Shown here: positions 23,301-59,924 of the stretch, piece after piece
Layout of the letters: each line of letters begins with the position of its first letter
How positions within the stretch are numbered: position 1 is the stretch's first letter
Assembly (NCBI RefSeq): GCF_034702125.1
Contig: NC_085868.1
Location: forward strand, 27,111,201 to 27,175,200
Source of the DNA: Engraulis encrasicolus
Taxonomy: Eukaryota > Chordata > Actinopteri > Clupeiformes > Engraulidae
Length of the DNA: 64,000 nt
Direction of reading: 5' to 3'
Position numbers and translations under genes: made by a program
The notes under the pieces: model-generated
Told to the model about the DNA's origin: nothing
Databases searched by the model: none
Seen by the model: only the letters and a program-made list of their open reading frames with translations

Positions 23301-25482
23301 GTGCACTGTGTAATGCTTTTAGTAGTTTATTAATTTCCAGAATTCATGCTGCCCATTCACAAGTGTTATTTTTTAAACAAATACGTACCATCAAATTCTA
23401 AGTGTTCATTTTGGCCGGGAAAAGTGCATTTTTCATACCTGAAAAGGGGGATCTTCTCCATGGTCTGCCATTTTGAATTTCAAGAAATAGCCATTTTTAG
23501 CAGCAAAAATTGCTGTACTTTGGTCATACTAGTAGATATTGGTTTATTATTTAGTAAATATTCATGAAAACATCATATTTGGCAATTAACAGCACGGTTT
23601 CAATGAGCAGGGCAGTTGCAACACTTACTCTGACCACATCCTACACAGTGCACCTTTAATTAAGAGAGCAAGGCTACAGAAACGTTACAAAGCCATAACA
23701 CATGAGCATTATAAAGATGGTCACATGATCACCAAGCAATGTGGAAAATGGGTCTCTGAGTAGGTAGGTGTACCACTACAACAATCAAGGAAGCAAGCAG
23801 GAGTTTGGAATGCTCTATGGTGTTCACTTTTTTCACCTTGGTGCTCCTTGGTGCAAATGTATTCAAGCAAGGGAAGTCTGAAACATACTATAATAACTAT
23901 GATTGGGGAAGCCATTACCTAATGGTTACGGAGATGGTGGCCATGTATCTTAGGGTTGCAGGCTTGAATCCCACCCATACATGTCCCTTCACCCTCGCGT
24001 CCATGGTTGAAATGCCCTAGAAGGCAGGCACCTAACCTTGCATTGATCTGCTAATATTACCATGAGGCTGCTCAGACATCACTCAGGGTTAAAATGTGGT
24101 AGGCCTCTAACTGGGTGGTCTGTTTGCACCACCATGCATGTAGTTTGAAGTTTGCTTTGTGCTTGACGTCAAAAGGCAAATAATGTAGAACATCTTCAAA
24201 AAATGTGTTATAAGCCTCATGTTTTGATTATGTACAACTGGAACCGCTCTTGGGAGGCATTTGAAATGATCACACTTCACACTCGCTGCTAATGTGGATT
24301 TTCTGGATTTCTCATTGGCAGGTCAGAAAACAAGATAACAGTAAATTTCATTAATCGTGACGGGGAGAAAATCACGGTGAAGGGGAACCCCGGCGACACC
24401 TTGCTGGATGTAATCATTGACCAAGACTTGGACTTTGACGGCTTTGGTAAGGCCCTGTTCTTGTCACTCCTCACGTTTTGAGTGTGGGAAAGCGCAGCAC
24501 TGGTGCAATTACGGTCAAACCAATCCACACTAACTATAATAGTTTGGTTTGATTGCAGCAGTGTTGTAGTAATTGTAGCAGTGTTGCGTTTTCCCCCAGC
24601 CTAAAAGTGTTTACTCTTCAGGCCACCTCTATCCTTTGTGAAGCTCACTCCTCCTCACCATACCAATATGTAAACACAGATGCGATGCTGTGGAAGATTC
24701 TGGAAGATTCTAGGGACCCACAATTTTCCATGTCATGATGTTGTGACCCGATTTTTTTGTCATGCCATCACAATCTTCAAATAGCTGTCAAAACTGTAAC
24801 CATGTATTTGATATGGATCAGCATTTGCAGTGTAGGCTGCTAACTAACATACAACATGTATCAACCAGTGGAGAGGAATGTTAACCATGGTTCACTCTCT
24901 TTTCAACATCATATTCATTTATTCAGTACTGCATCTGGTTTCAATTTTGTGACTGTCTATAAAAGGGTGAATTAATATAACAACACAGCTCCACGACCCA
25001 CCCCGGACCCCTTTGCGACCCACTTTTGGGTCCCGGCCCATCAGTTAACAAACAGTGCACTTATGTATGTATGTATGCATGTATGCCGGGTGTTATGTAA
25101 CCCACAGCTGTCTCTGTCTGTTGCCCTTCTCTAATGAACATGCCAGTAATTTGGGGGTACTCTTACTACCATTTTAAACAGTGCACATTTAAGTGAAGTT
25201 GAGAATAACAGAATTTTTTGAATAATTACCTTACCCAGTGAGGTTATGCTTGTACCTTGTTTGGTTGGTTTGTTTATTCATAGCTTAACTCTAAATGAAC
25301 TCCAAATTGTAATGATTTAGTCTTCTAAGTTATATCCTTCCTTGGCTACAGCTGTTGAGGCCATTAGGGATACTTCCACTCTCCATTCCATTATTCAATG
25401 TCTATCATCAGCTTTCCCTCAGTTTGTTGGATACGAAGAAATCTTGCATGCATTCAGTGACTTGTCATATAAGCGTATCTTT

Positions 25483-25552
<70 letters not shown>

Positions 25553-28500
25553 GTGCTTGTGAGGGGACCCTGGCTTGTTCCACTTGCCATGTCATATTCG
25601 ATGAGGAAGTGTTCAAGCAGCTGGGGCCAGTTACGGACGAGGAAATGGACATGTTGGACCTGGCCTATGGCCTGACAGACACGTGAGTGACATCCTTTTC
25701 CCTCCCTCACCTCACCACTGTACAAATGCAGTCCACAGCTTAGGATAGAATAGGATGAACCTTTATTTTCTCTTCTAGAGAGGAATTTGTTTTGCGTGCT
25801 GATGGTCTGAATTTCATACTGTCATATCAACACAATAGACAACACACAAGCAGCAGTACAATAAGTAAGGGTTAACGTTCGGCGAGAAGGTCGCTACCGT
25901 GGAATAGCAGCACGACAGAGAGAATCTTTAGACCCCGACGCGGTTTTGCTGCGCAAAACAAAACAGTGCCGTTGTGGAACACCGCTAGGCAACAGCTAGG
26001 TAGCCAGGACAACAGGTGTTGTCTATCACAGCAGCTGATTAGAGTCTTGTTGAAAAGTCGCTTTAGCAGTGAAAAGTCTTGTTGCCATTGACAGCGGTCT
26101 GATATACAGCTCCAGGCCTTTTTATTAGAATACCATGAAAAAGTTGATTTATTTCCATAATTCCATCAATAATGTTAAACTGTCATGGATTGTAGATTCA
26201 TGGCCCAGTTTTTTAACTATTCCAATCATTATTTTTTTTCTTTTTATATACGTTGGCCTTCCAGCTCAAAAAACCCATGAATTGGGGAATTCGCATTATT
26301 AGAATATTGTTATAAAATCACATTTTTCTTCATCAAAATTCGGGTCACATTATATCAGTTGAAATTTGGTACTTTCTACATAACATGCAATGGTCAATAC
26401 TTGGTTAGGACATTCTCTGTCTTCATAATGGCCATGATGCGTTTAACATTGAAGTCAATGGAAAAACAGTGCATGGCAGTTATGGAAGCCCAGATATCCT
26501 TGATGCTTTGCTGTCAGCTGTTCTTGTTTGTTGACCTGGTACCCCACACTTCACTCTTCAATATACCCTGTAGATTTCCATGCCACGTTTTGGCGCTAAC
26601 TCACCAGTTTAATTCTAAATAACCAGAAATGAATCCCCATTGAAAATGAATGGGGTTTAATTTCTGTTGAGTTAGAATTAGACTGGTGAGTTAACACCAA
26701 AACGTGGCATGGAAATCTTCGGGTATATTGAAGAGGGAAGTGTGGGACACCAGGTCAGCTATACAAAAACAGCTGACGGCAAAGCATCAAGGATATCTGG
26801 CCTTCCATTACTCCCATGCACTGTTTCTGCCATTGACTTCAATGTTAAACGCATCATGGCCGTTATTGTTAATAATATTAAGACAGAGGGAGTCCTAACC
26901 AAGTATTGAACATTGCATGTTGTGTAGAAAGTACCAAAGTTCAACTGATTTGATGTGCACTGATGTGAAACAAATTTTGATGAAGAAAATTGTGATTTTA
27001 TTACAATATTCTAATGATGTGAATTCCCCAATTCATGGTTTTTTTTGAGCTGGAAGACCAAAATGTGTAAAAATAAACAATTTAATGATTGGAATAGTTA
27101 AAAAACTGGGCCATGAATTTACAATCCATGACAGTTTAACATTATTGATGGAATTATGGAAGTAAATCAACTTTTTCATGGTATTCTAATAAAAAGGCCT
27201 GGAGCTGTAGACCAACCCGTCCGTTATCGATAAATAACAGACGTGCGAACGTTGGGGAGCCCCATTGAAATGAATGGAGCATTCGACCGATGACGTCACA
27301 CCATATAATAAAGTACAATAAACATGTGAGAGTAGATATAGTGCCAAACATTATAACATGTTTATAATTTATAATCTCCTCCACATACAACATTCACTTG
27401 AAGCTCGACTGAAGAAGTGTTTTGTCGTACGCTTCCATGCAAGTTGCCAGTGCAGCACAGTGGGAGCAAGATGGGGATCAACATACAGAACACAGAAGCT
27501 AAAGAGTACCTTCAGAGACTTTCATGATACATTTGTAACATACCTTAACAATGGCTTAGTGTGTCTGAACTACTCTGCAGCCCCTTTTGTATCAAAAGAG
27601 GAATGTTCTTAGGTCTCCCGATAAGGGCACATAAGCTAATGGTCTTGCTAGTATATATTCTATACTCCTACAGATTATTAAAGATTATTCCAATTTTAAA
27701 CAAAATACAATACTATAGATATAATAATTGGCTGCTGATGAATTTTGTGTCATTTATTTGTCATTGGTCGCAAAAACTCCACATTCATGTACAGTTAATT
27801 CCGATCCCTAGTGCTTTTATATGCTGCACATAAATAAAGCAACGCCAGGTGTGTCATTTGCATCGCATGCCCCCTGCATCCCTCTTTTAGCAGTAGGTTT
27901 CTGAGCTACACCGAGTTGTGAAGATGCCAAGTGAAGCTGGATTATCTGAGGAACGTACGCTCAGTTCCTAGAAGAACAGCAGGCTCCGCTGTCAGTAGGC
28001 TGTTCTATTAGGCTGTCTCTCAAATGAACTCAGCAGGAAAGATACCAGGCCTTTGTTTTTGAGCGCCTAAAAGAACCCCTGTTGCTTACAACTGAGCTAC
28101 TTTGACTACCGTGACCTGAATGAATCTATGAGAACACAGTTACAGTTTCAGTTGTGAGTATTCGATTTAAAACAAGTTCTGGAATATTCAAATCCATTTA
28201 CATGCATAGAACAGCTGTCTGCAAGTGGAACATTCCTGGAATACGGCCACATTCGGAATGCATTTAAATAACATGACTTATGTGGCAACCAAATACTGCC
28301 ATCATCACGTTTTAAATTGGAATATTCCTTCCTTGCACTCACTAGGCGTGTTAAGGCCAACAGAGAACCGTGTCAGTGCCTGTTCCCGCAAACAGTTTTG
28401 ATCCGAAAAGCATGTTCGCACCGCAAGTCTGAGTGTTCAGGAACCAGGAACTTGGCTCGCACCAAAATACTTTTTTTTTCTCAGTGAACCATGATGATGA

Positions 28501-29145
28501 CGACGTGAACATCAGCAGGTTCATCTGTAAAACATGGTCACGTACAGAAAAGTTCAGAGCCCAGTATGTACACGGGTGCTTTGCAGTCCTGAACGTAACT
28601 CTTTCAGGAACAGGCACAGACATGGTTGTAGTCGGCCTGAATACACTAACTGAGAACTAATGTCTTAAGAAATTAGACTCTTATGTTGCGCATCAGTGCC
28701 AAAAAGCATTAATTTCAAACCGACTTGCACTGGTAGAATCTAACCTGAGTCAATTATTTAATTTCATTTTGGCATGTAATGTCTAAAATAGCAGTCCTGC
28801 TACTTATGACCTTTTTTTTTCTTTTTTTTACAGGTTAGGTTAGAGTTTTTACATGTATAAAAGGCCTGATTTTGCCTAATTTAGCATACATTTTTTTAAC
28901 AGAAAAAAAAGTTTGACTAACATTTGCCCTTAAGTAACCTGGCCTGTCATTAGTTAGGTTCATGTGTTCAGGCCCTTGCCCATCTCACCCTCTCACCCTT
29001 TCTCTCCCTCTCCCTCTCCCTCTCTGTCTTTATCTCCAGGTCTCGTCTGGGTTGCCAGATTTGCCTGACTAAGTCACTAGAGGGCATGACTGCACGGGTG
29101 CCAGATGCTGTAGCTGACATCAGACAGTCTGATGGCTCTGCTTAG
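20382..29145 (+). CDS. fdx1: Mitochondrial ferredoxin 1 (adrenodoxin)
   Basis: This is an electron carrier of the mitochondrial matrix. It passes electrons from ferredoxin reductase to P450 enzymes and has roles in lipoylation and Fe-S metabolism (family knowledge). Four exons join in frame: 20382-20548, 24322-24446, 25553-25682, 29040-29145 (TAG), giving 175 residues; human FDX1 is of similar length. Exon 1 encodes an Arg/Ser-rich mitochondrial targeting peptide ([16 protein letters not shown]). The core reads [18 protein letters not shown], then [17 protein letters not shown] and [20 protein letters not shown]. The [2Fe-2S] ligands are Cys100, Cys106, Cys109 and Cys146, with the spacing seen in adrenodoxin. 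The [15 protein letters not shown] acidic helix binds partners. [15 protein letters not shown] and the DIRQSDGSA tail favour FDX1 over FDX2. Teleosts can carry fdx1 and fdx1b, and which one this is cannot be settled here. It converges with arhgap20. Confidence 0.95.
21640..21840 (+). mobile_element. SINE/LINE-tail fragment in fdx1 intron 1
   Basis: ATTACATTGCATTACATTGC and CCAAAGCGACTTACAATCGAG are the typical fish short-element tail, related to that at 10.6 kb. The rest of intron 1 up to 22.5 kb has no feature I can support. Confidence 0.5.
22527..22710. repeat. Near-perfect 92-bp-arm palindrome with no spacer
   Basis: The centre is at 22618/22619 (GTGTAGCA-TGCTACAC). The innermost 45 bases on each side match perfectly, and the outer part has about four differences. 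It lies in fdx1 intron 1, with no protein coding. Confidence 0.9.
22801..23298. mobile_element. Family M1 element (reverse), split by a hAT-like element
   Basis: The M1 sequence GAATTTGATGGTGGTGGT stops at 22848 and resumes at 23203 with GAGTATTCATG. It ends CACAGTGTACCTTT, directly abutting the next, forward M1 copy. Confidence 0.8.
22849..23202. mobile_element. hAT-like miniature element nested in M1
   Basis: TAGGGCTGCTCGATTAT ... ATTGCACAGCCCTA. The target duplication GTGGTGGT is perfect (22841-22848 and 23203-23210). It is the same family as the insert at 18.5 kb. Confidence 0.85.
23297..23658. mobile_element. Family M1 element, forward copy
   Basis: AAAGGTGCACTGTGTAATG ... CACAGTGCACCTTTAAT are inverted ends. 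The interior follows M1. It is head-to-head with the previous copy. Confidence 0.85.
23895..24110 (+). mobile_element. tRNA-derived SINE fragment
   Basis: ACCTAATGGTTACGGAGATG (box A-like) and GCAGGCTTGAATCCC (box B-like) lie about 45 bp apart, just before fdx1 exon 2. Confidence 0.5.
25487..25550 (+). repeat. (TC)n microsatellite serving as the fdx1 exon 3 polypyrimidine tract
   Basis: An uninterrupted TC tract of about 64 bp ends directly at the AG acceptor of fdx1 exon 3 (exon starts 25553). It therefore occupies exactly the place of the polypyrimidine tract. Confidence 0.9.
25740..25865 (-). mobile_element. LINE 3' tail fragment (Rex-type), antisense
   Basis: GATAGAATAGGATGAACCTTTATTTTC with a following AATTTCATACTGTCATA matches the antisense Rex-type tail seen at 1.1 kb. 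Confidence 0.4.
26105..27209. mobile_element. 1.1-kb palindromic Tc1/mariner-like element
   Basis: The left end TACAGCTCCAGGCCTTTTTA and the right end AAAAGGCCTGGAGCTGTA are inverted. Pairing continues through arms of roughly 550 bp to a short centre near 26657. The flanking TA is duplicated. It sits inside an older element (25870-26104 plus 27210-27305) in fdx1 intron 3. No transposase. Confidence 0.85.
28352..28645. mobile_element. Inverted-repeat element in fdx1 intron 3
   Basis: GTGTCAGTGCCTGTTCCCGC is mirrored by AACTCTTTCAGGAACAGGCAC. Further interior blocks pair loosely. The intron on either side (27306-28351 and 28646-29000) shows no clear feature. Confidence 0.5.
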
Positions 29146-29636
29146 TGTTTTCCGCCCCCTGCTGTTCAGCCTGTGAAACTGCAAACGTAGCCAGCTGCAA
29201 GTGACTGTACATCATGACTAGAACTGCAATGGCAAGGCGTTAACACCAGAGTCCTGTTGTTTTCCCCCCACATGCGTGTTGCCTTACCGTGCTGACTTCT
29301 GTCCAGTGAGTTAAGGCACAGACAGCATCATGTGATGCAATTTGATTGGAGGTTTCAACAAGAAAAGCGAGAAATTTGAATGCAAATTAAAATGTACCTC
29401 TTCCTGAAATGCAAAACATGGGGTTAGCCTTAAGGTGAATGTTCCAGACTTGAACTAACCTGCTTTTTAATGTACCATAATAATGTAAAGGTTGAGAACG
29501 ATTTCAGGATATTGTAGTAGAATATTATACTCACTCATTCTGGGTACTGTACATCTTCTTACGAATTCAAGTAAATATTAGCCATTTCATAAATGTATTA
29601 TAGTATATTATAAAAACAAAAGACTCGATATATTGA

Positions 29637-29642
29637 AATAAA
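29637..29642 (+). terminator. fdx1: Candidate fdx1 polyadenylation signal
   Basis: An AATAAA lies about 490 bp after the fdx1 stop codon in an AT-rich stretch with no repeat in between. This suits a short 3' UTR. It is a motif match only. Confidence 0.45.
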
Positions 29643-29839
29643 TAGTTTGTCTTTGTAATTCTATTTCCGTCCTTTTAAATACAGTATGCTGTATACTTCT
29701 CATGTGACTCAGTTACTTTGGTTTGGTGTGTGCGTGTGCGCGTGCGCGTGTGTGTCCGTGCGTGCATGCGTTTGTGCGTGAAATTTCTGAGAGCTGGGAT
29801 GAGCAAATGGATGGTCAAGAGATGAAAGATGAGGGCAGA

Positions 29840-30160
29840 TGATGAGGCTCGCGCACAGCAGGCTTTAACGCTACAGGGTACCGCAGCCACACGATTTGGG
29901 ACCCCCATCCAACACATACAATGTCATGTGGTCCCAGTTCTGGGTCCCCTCTCTCCTGGGCTTGACCCCCCACCTCCCTTAACCTACCCCTTCAAATCCC
30001 ATTCTAGCCCATCTCTTTTTGGAGGCCTTTGGCTTCTAGTGTCCATAAGCACACGCCTACATACTTACACACACCTACACTGATATTATGTAAAGCGACC
30101 TTGGGTGTTTTGAAAGGCGCTATGTAAAACGAAGGTATTATTATTATTATTATTACATTA
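29840..30160 (+). mobile_element. LINE-type tail with (ATT)n and an adjoining repeat
   Basis: TAAAGCGACCTTGGGTGTTTTG ... GGCGCTATGTAAAA followed by ATT repeats is a typical L2-like 3' end. Upstream, 29870-29980 carries the GGGTCCC-rich repeat also found at 44.4 and 56.9 kb. Confidence 0.55.
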
Positions 30161-30834
30161 TTAAATGTATCATTTTTGAATTTGTTTTCCCAGTAGCCCC
30201 AAGAACATTCAATACCAGAGTAGTTATGGAAAAGCGTATGTTCGTAGTTTCATTTCACTTGCATCTGACTGATCTGTCTGATCTGTGAGATGAGGTGGCA
30301 GCTATCTCAACCAGGAAAGGTCACTGGCACCTATTTTAACTCCAACATGAAAGCCGTGACCACACAAGCTAAAGGAGAAATGTCAGCTTTGATGTGTGGA
30401 CTTCACAGAGATGACAGGGAAAGGGTTTGGGAGGGTTTTTTTAAATTAATAAATTATTTGATAGAGCAGCACAGCGTGTTTGAATGGCAGAGTTTGGCTG
30501 GTATTTTGCGTAAAGGCAGTTATAGCAGTTGCTTGCCCTTTTTAGTTTGCTGCCAGCTGACCATGTTAACATCCTTTGTGACAATCCCTTGCTCACAGAC
30601 TGAAAGATGGACCAGAATGGATATTAATAAACATGTTAAAGTAACTACCTGTCTGGATTAGATTAGCAATATTTTAGTATTACAGTATTATGTAACGCCA
30701 CAGTATTATCTCCATCAGGAGATTACCATGGTTACATCAGCAGCATTTCCTGAAAAAGGCAGCGAGGGATCAAGCACAGGCAGACAACGAGCAATTCACA
30801 TTTTGTCTAAACTTGTCTGCAATATTCACTTCAA

Positions 30835-30836
<2 letters not shown>

Positions 30837-30917
<81 letters not shown>

Positions 30918-30920
30918 TCA
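30837..30920. repeat. (CT)n then (CA)n microsatellite
   Basis: About 68 bp of CT repeats run into a short CA tract. The intergenic region 30161-32250 around it has no supported gene. Confidence 0.95.
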
Positions 30921-32263
30921 CTCAAAAGTTGAAAACCCCCTTGTCCTTTGAGGTATACTAGAGATGTAAACACACTATCTGTCTCCATGGTGACAAAGGT
31001 GCCATTGACCTGACAGGGGAAGGTATTCACCAAAACAATCCTCGCGGCGCATACCTACGGGGACTATGTCAGAGCACATCCATCCAGGGAATATCGGAGG
31101 GAGGCCCTCTCATCAGGTCAAATGTTCATGTCAGTGACTTAATCAAAGAGGCATCTGATTGAACAGGCCTGACTGGTCGTTCAGAAGGGCTGTGTGTGTG
31201 TGAGAGAGAGAGAAGCCAACGGGGAAGTCAAAGGGGTCCGTTGTCCCAGGCCAGGGAGAGGAACCCGGTTCTCCTTGCATTGCACAGTATGTAGGCTATT
31301 GGCATATGGGGGGCTTTAAGACGACTTTGTCCCGTGCCAAGCCAAACCTGTGTGTGTTGACACGTTCATCCCTAAAACTGGCAAAGTATTCTGATTGATC
31401 ATGTTCTCCTATTTGTTTTGTTTTGTGTTGACCACCAGTTGAACTGTGATCACTCACTATGGACCTCAGACAAACACACACTCTCGGGTCTGGTGTGCAA
31501 CTGTTAAGGTCAGGTGTGTGCCAATAATGACATTAAGAAGGGAAGTGAGGACTGTGTAGAGTAATCTCTACCACTATGGCTCGATCAGGAGATGATTACT
31601 TTCTCCAAAACCTTTTATGCATGTCTTACCAAACCATATTTTACAACTCTACTCATCGGTACCTACATCTAAGATGGGCTACTGTGTTCGTACAACCAGA
31701 CAAAAACTGATATTTCTCACTTAACTACATTGTGTGTGTACACATGCAGTATCTTATCAATACAAACTTGAGCAATCAGCGATGGCAACCTGGGCGGCAT
31801 TCCAAGAAAATTGTTAACCTGTCTACAGGAAGTGGTAAACCTGCTAATAGATAATCCATGTGTGTCATTCAGTTAAGAAAATGAAGACTCCAGGCTCTTC
31901 TATTAGATGATTTACCACTTCTTCAAAGTTAACTTAACCTGGTTTACTACTGAGCTAGGTTCTTGGAATACTCCCCTGGTCCACCAGCCAGTTCTAGAGG
32001 GATGTGATGCTGTAATGTGTTTGGAGCCATTTGCAAGCAACCCAAAACACTGGGCGGACACACACAGACAGGCAGGGAAAAGGCACAGTGTCAAGATGGA
32101 CCCTGGACCTTATTGTCCGGTCAGCCACATCCCTGGCTCATGATGACAACAAACCATTTTCCTAATGAGGAAGAAAAATAATGCAGACTAATGAGGTAGA
32201 AATGCCAGGAGAAGTTCACCCGGGAGGCGGGCGGGCACATTATGTTTCTGTCACAGTTGTCTT

Positions 32264-32269
32264 TATTCA
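32264..32269 (-). terminator. Possible distal arhgap20 polyadenylation signal
   Basis: AATAAA on the minus strand, at the far end of an AT-rich stretch downstream of the arhgap20 stop. It would imply a 2.8-kb 3' UTR. A closer AATAAA lies near 34638. This is motif evidence only. Confidence 0.25.
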
Positions 32270-33808
32270 TTTGGGGAAAAGCGGATAATGCAAAACTGAC
32301 AATGCAAAAACTGCAGCTCTTACACAATCACATGTAATGGCGGTATTAAGATGGGGCACAAATTGTGCTCATCGAAAATAACATTTTGAAATGCATTATA
32401 CAAATAGAAATGACCAGCTTTAAACATAATTACAATATACTTTTTTTTCAAACAGCAGCATAATTGGCATGTACAAGAATGCAAAAACATCTACAAAATA
32501 TGGTGTTACGCATATAAACAGATACTGAGCAATAATTGTTTTAAATTCTTTTTGTTGTTTTGCTAGAATTCTGATTAGAGTTTTACATAAAAAATACTTA
32601 ATGTTGGCAGCAACAATACTTTGTTTTAACAGAATAGAAGAATAATACATTTGCATTTAACAATATTAATTTGCAGGATTTTCACATAGCATTAAACTGT
32701 ACATATAAATCTTCAACTTTCAGGTTCTAATATGCTTCTATACATATAATAAAAAAAATGTACATCAATACGTCATATCTCCCAGTAAGCATATACACTC
32801 ACAACAACACACACACCCGCACACACTGGCTCACACAGAACAACACGCATATCATACTGGTGAAATAGATGCCGCCAACTTAGTATTTGGACTAAGCTGA
32901 TTTGCTATTGAAAGCTGTCCTGAAAGCAGTTCAGTTCAATCAAGCCACATTTATAAGAAGCTATTCATAGCTTGCTTAAGAGGGATTACTGCACAGTCCA
33001 CTTGAGTGTGTTTGTGTGACGCCTGCATTGTTTCATAGGACTGGCGCACAGACACAAACCCAGACCCCTTCCTGGGACATCACTGCTCTTCTAATATCTA
33101 CTTACTGTACTATAATAGAAAACTTGTGGCAATAGTCAAGTGCAAACAATGTCAGCATACTGCAATAAGCTAAAAATATATTCCATAGTGAAGCTTGGCA
33201 ATGTAAAAGCACACCTGTCCCGAGGTTGCAATGCATACTATTTAGTCTAGTAATTTAATATTCATGTCCATATAGCATCTACAGACAGATTTAGGGAGAA
33301 TTACACCAACCCTTATCAGAGATGTAAACTAAACCTATGACATATAGCCATCATTGCTATATTCGGGCTTGGCGCGTGTAGTGACACTTATTTAATGTTA
33401 GCAGTACCAGTTGTAAGGACTTAACAGTTTTGAATTATACTTTTTCTGTCAATTGTTAAATACACATCATCAAACAGTTCTCTTATTATACAATCAGATA
33501 TAAACATGTATATATTACTTGCGGCTTGTACAAAGCAGAATAAAGTGGTATAACTTTTTAAATACTGCACATAGTATGCGAGTCCATACCAATTTTGAGG
33601 TACGTTTTGTGTGGGTAACTTTACTGTTGGCATAAAGCAAGCACACAATAACAAATGAGTTCCTTTACTTGACTGCAAGAAAAAACTGTAGTTCTTTTGC
33701 AAGGCGACATACATATACTGTATCTATCTCAGGGGGCAAGCAAGGCAGCTTCTATCTCCTGTCGTCTATGCCGCTGTTGATCTCCTTAGGGCACGGCTTC
33801 CTTTACAG

Positions 33809-34140
33809 CAGGCGTGGGGAACCTTTTTCATTCGAAGGGCCACTTCACATTCCTCCAAGGCCTGTAAAAGTCCTCAGAGGGCCGTACTGTGGACATGGAC
33901 CGGGATTTCAGGCTGCACTTTAGGCCTGTATTGAAGGCAGCTACCTTTAAAACAGATCCCACCTTCTCTAGGTGCCCTGAATATGGCTTGGTTGTGTTGT
34001 GAATGTAATTTCTAAGATTCCTTTAGAAAAATGAAGTCATATTTCATGTCAGGCTGCATAACATTAACATTTTATCAGGGGCCATATGAAAGGCCTCAAG
34101 AGCCACAAATGGCCCTCAAGACATAGGTTCCCCACCCCTG
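33809..34140. mobile_element. hAT-like element, 332 bp
   Basis: CAGGCGTGGGGAACCT and AGGTTCCCCACCCCTG form the inverted ends. Flanks CTTTACAG and CTTCACAG are an 8-bp duplication with one mismatch. It lies between the arhgap20 stop and the possible distal poly(A) signal. Confidence 0.8.
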
Positions 34141-35056
34141 CTTCACAGAAAACCTTGCTCTTCTGAAACAGGTCACAAGCTCACTAACAAGCACTGTCTT
34201 GCGCTCCCCCACAGTGCAGTGTGCTTACTTTAAATGGCGAAACAGATCTAGGTAGGCTACTATGGAGAAAAAAAAAATGCATCAACTATAACAAAAAACA
34301 TCTGGATCCAGTAAGCAGTAGTTGCGCAGTGAATGAATAAAAGGCAATATCCCACCACAAACACACGTTGAGTCAGGTAGTCACTCACAGACGTCTGTCG
34401 TTAGCCTTTTCCTCAGCGACGTCCAACAAGCGAAGCAGGTTTCCATAGATACAGTGACATGTAAATGTATGTCTATGCCACAAGATGCTGCTTAGAGTAG
34501 AGTAGATTAGTATCACTTTATTCATCTCCGGTGGGAAATTAAGGATAATACACCTGCTCGAATGGATTGAATAAAAAGTGGCTGACGTCACGTGGAAAAG
34601 GCCCATTAGTACAGTCAGCAGTGATGGACAAACTGATTTATTAATGACAAAATACAGTGCCACATATTTCAAATGACCTGGTTTCACCTGGTCAATTCAA
34701 CCTGGTGATTGATAGACAAAGTCTGAGGCACACAAGGTTTTTATTTTCTACAAGTAGCCAAATAAAAAAATAAAAATAAATGTAAATAAAAATTGTAACC
34801 TTGAGTGCCTCAGAATTTGTCTACCTGGACCAAGTTTGAGAGCCCCTACACTGATGAGCACCAAGGGAAAAATGTGAAGACCCAGAAGCACTCCAATGTC
34901 CTGTTTCTGTTTTCAACCATGGTATTGCCTGGTTGAATGACCACCTGGTTGAAATGGCCAGGTGAAATCAGGCCATGTCGAATATGTGGCACTGGATTGT
35001 AGTAACTAATGATTCTAGGTTGTCCATTACTGACAAATCAGACACAACTTCCACTT

Positions 35057-59409
<24,353 letters not shown>

Positions 59410-59485
59410 CTTTGGAGGTGGCAAAAATGCTGTGATGAGCAGTGCGCAAATACTTATAGATATGCATGCAGGTCATACACACTAC

Positions 59486-59793
59486 TGGGTAACACTTGAC
59501 GCCGGTGTCATAAGCATGTCATTACAGTGTCATACTACTGTCATGACACAGTCATAGATAAGTCATAAACATTATGTCCATGTCATTAACATTTTATGAC
59601 TGTTGGCCTTATGGCAACCGAATGTCACTTAAGGCTTTGCCATAACCGAATGTCACTTAAGGCTAACAGTCATAAAATGTTTATGACATGGACATAATGT
59701 TTATGACACATGCATAACACTATTATGACACTATTATGACACTGTAATGACATGCTTATGACCCCGACGCCAAGAAAAGTGTTACCCACTACT
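59486..59793. mobile_element. Palindromic miniature element
   Basis: ACTGGGTAACACTTGACGCC pairs with GACGCCAAGAAAAGTGTTACCC. The arms are rich in CATGTCATTA and CATAAACATTATGTCC. The centre has a direct repeat of AACCGAATGTCACTTAAGGC. Confidence 0.8.
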
Positions 59794-59924
59794 ATTGCAG
59801 AGTGAAACAATGCGAAAGCTATTATGTTGAATTCAGGTAAATTGGGCTACTTTTTTTGCATATAAGCCCAAAGTGCCCCAATTTACCTGAATTCACAATA
59901 CAAATTCGTATTCACATACAAAGT

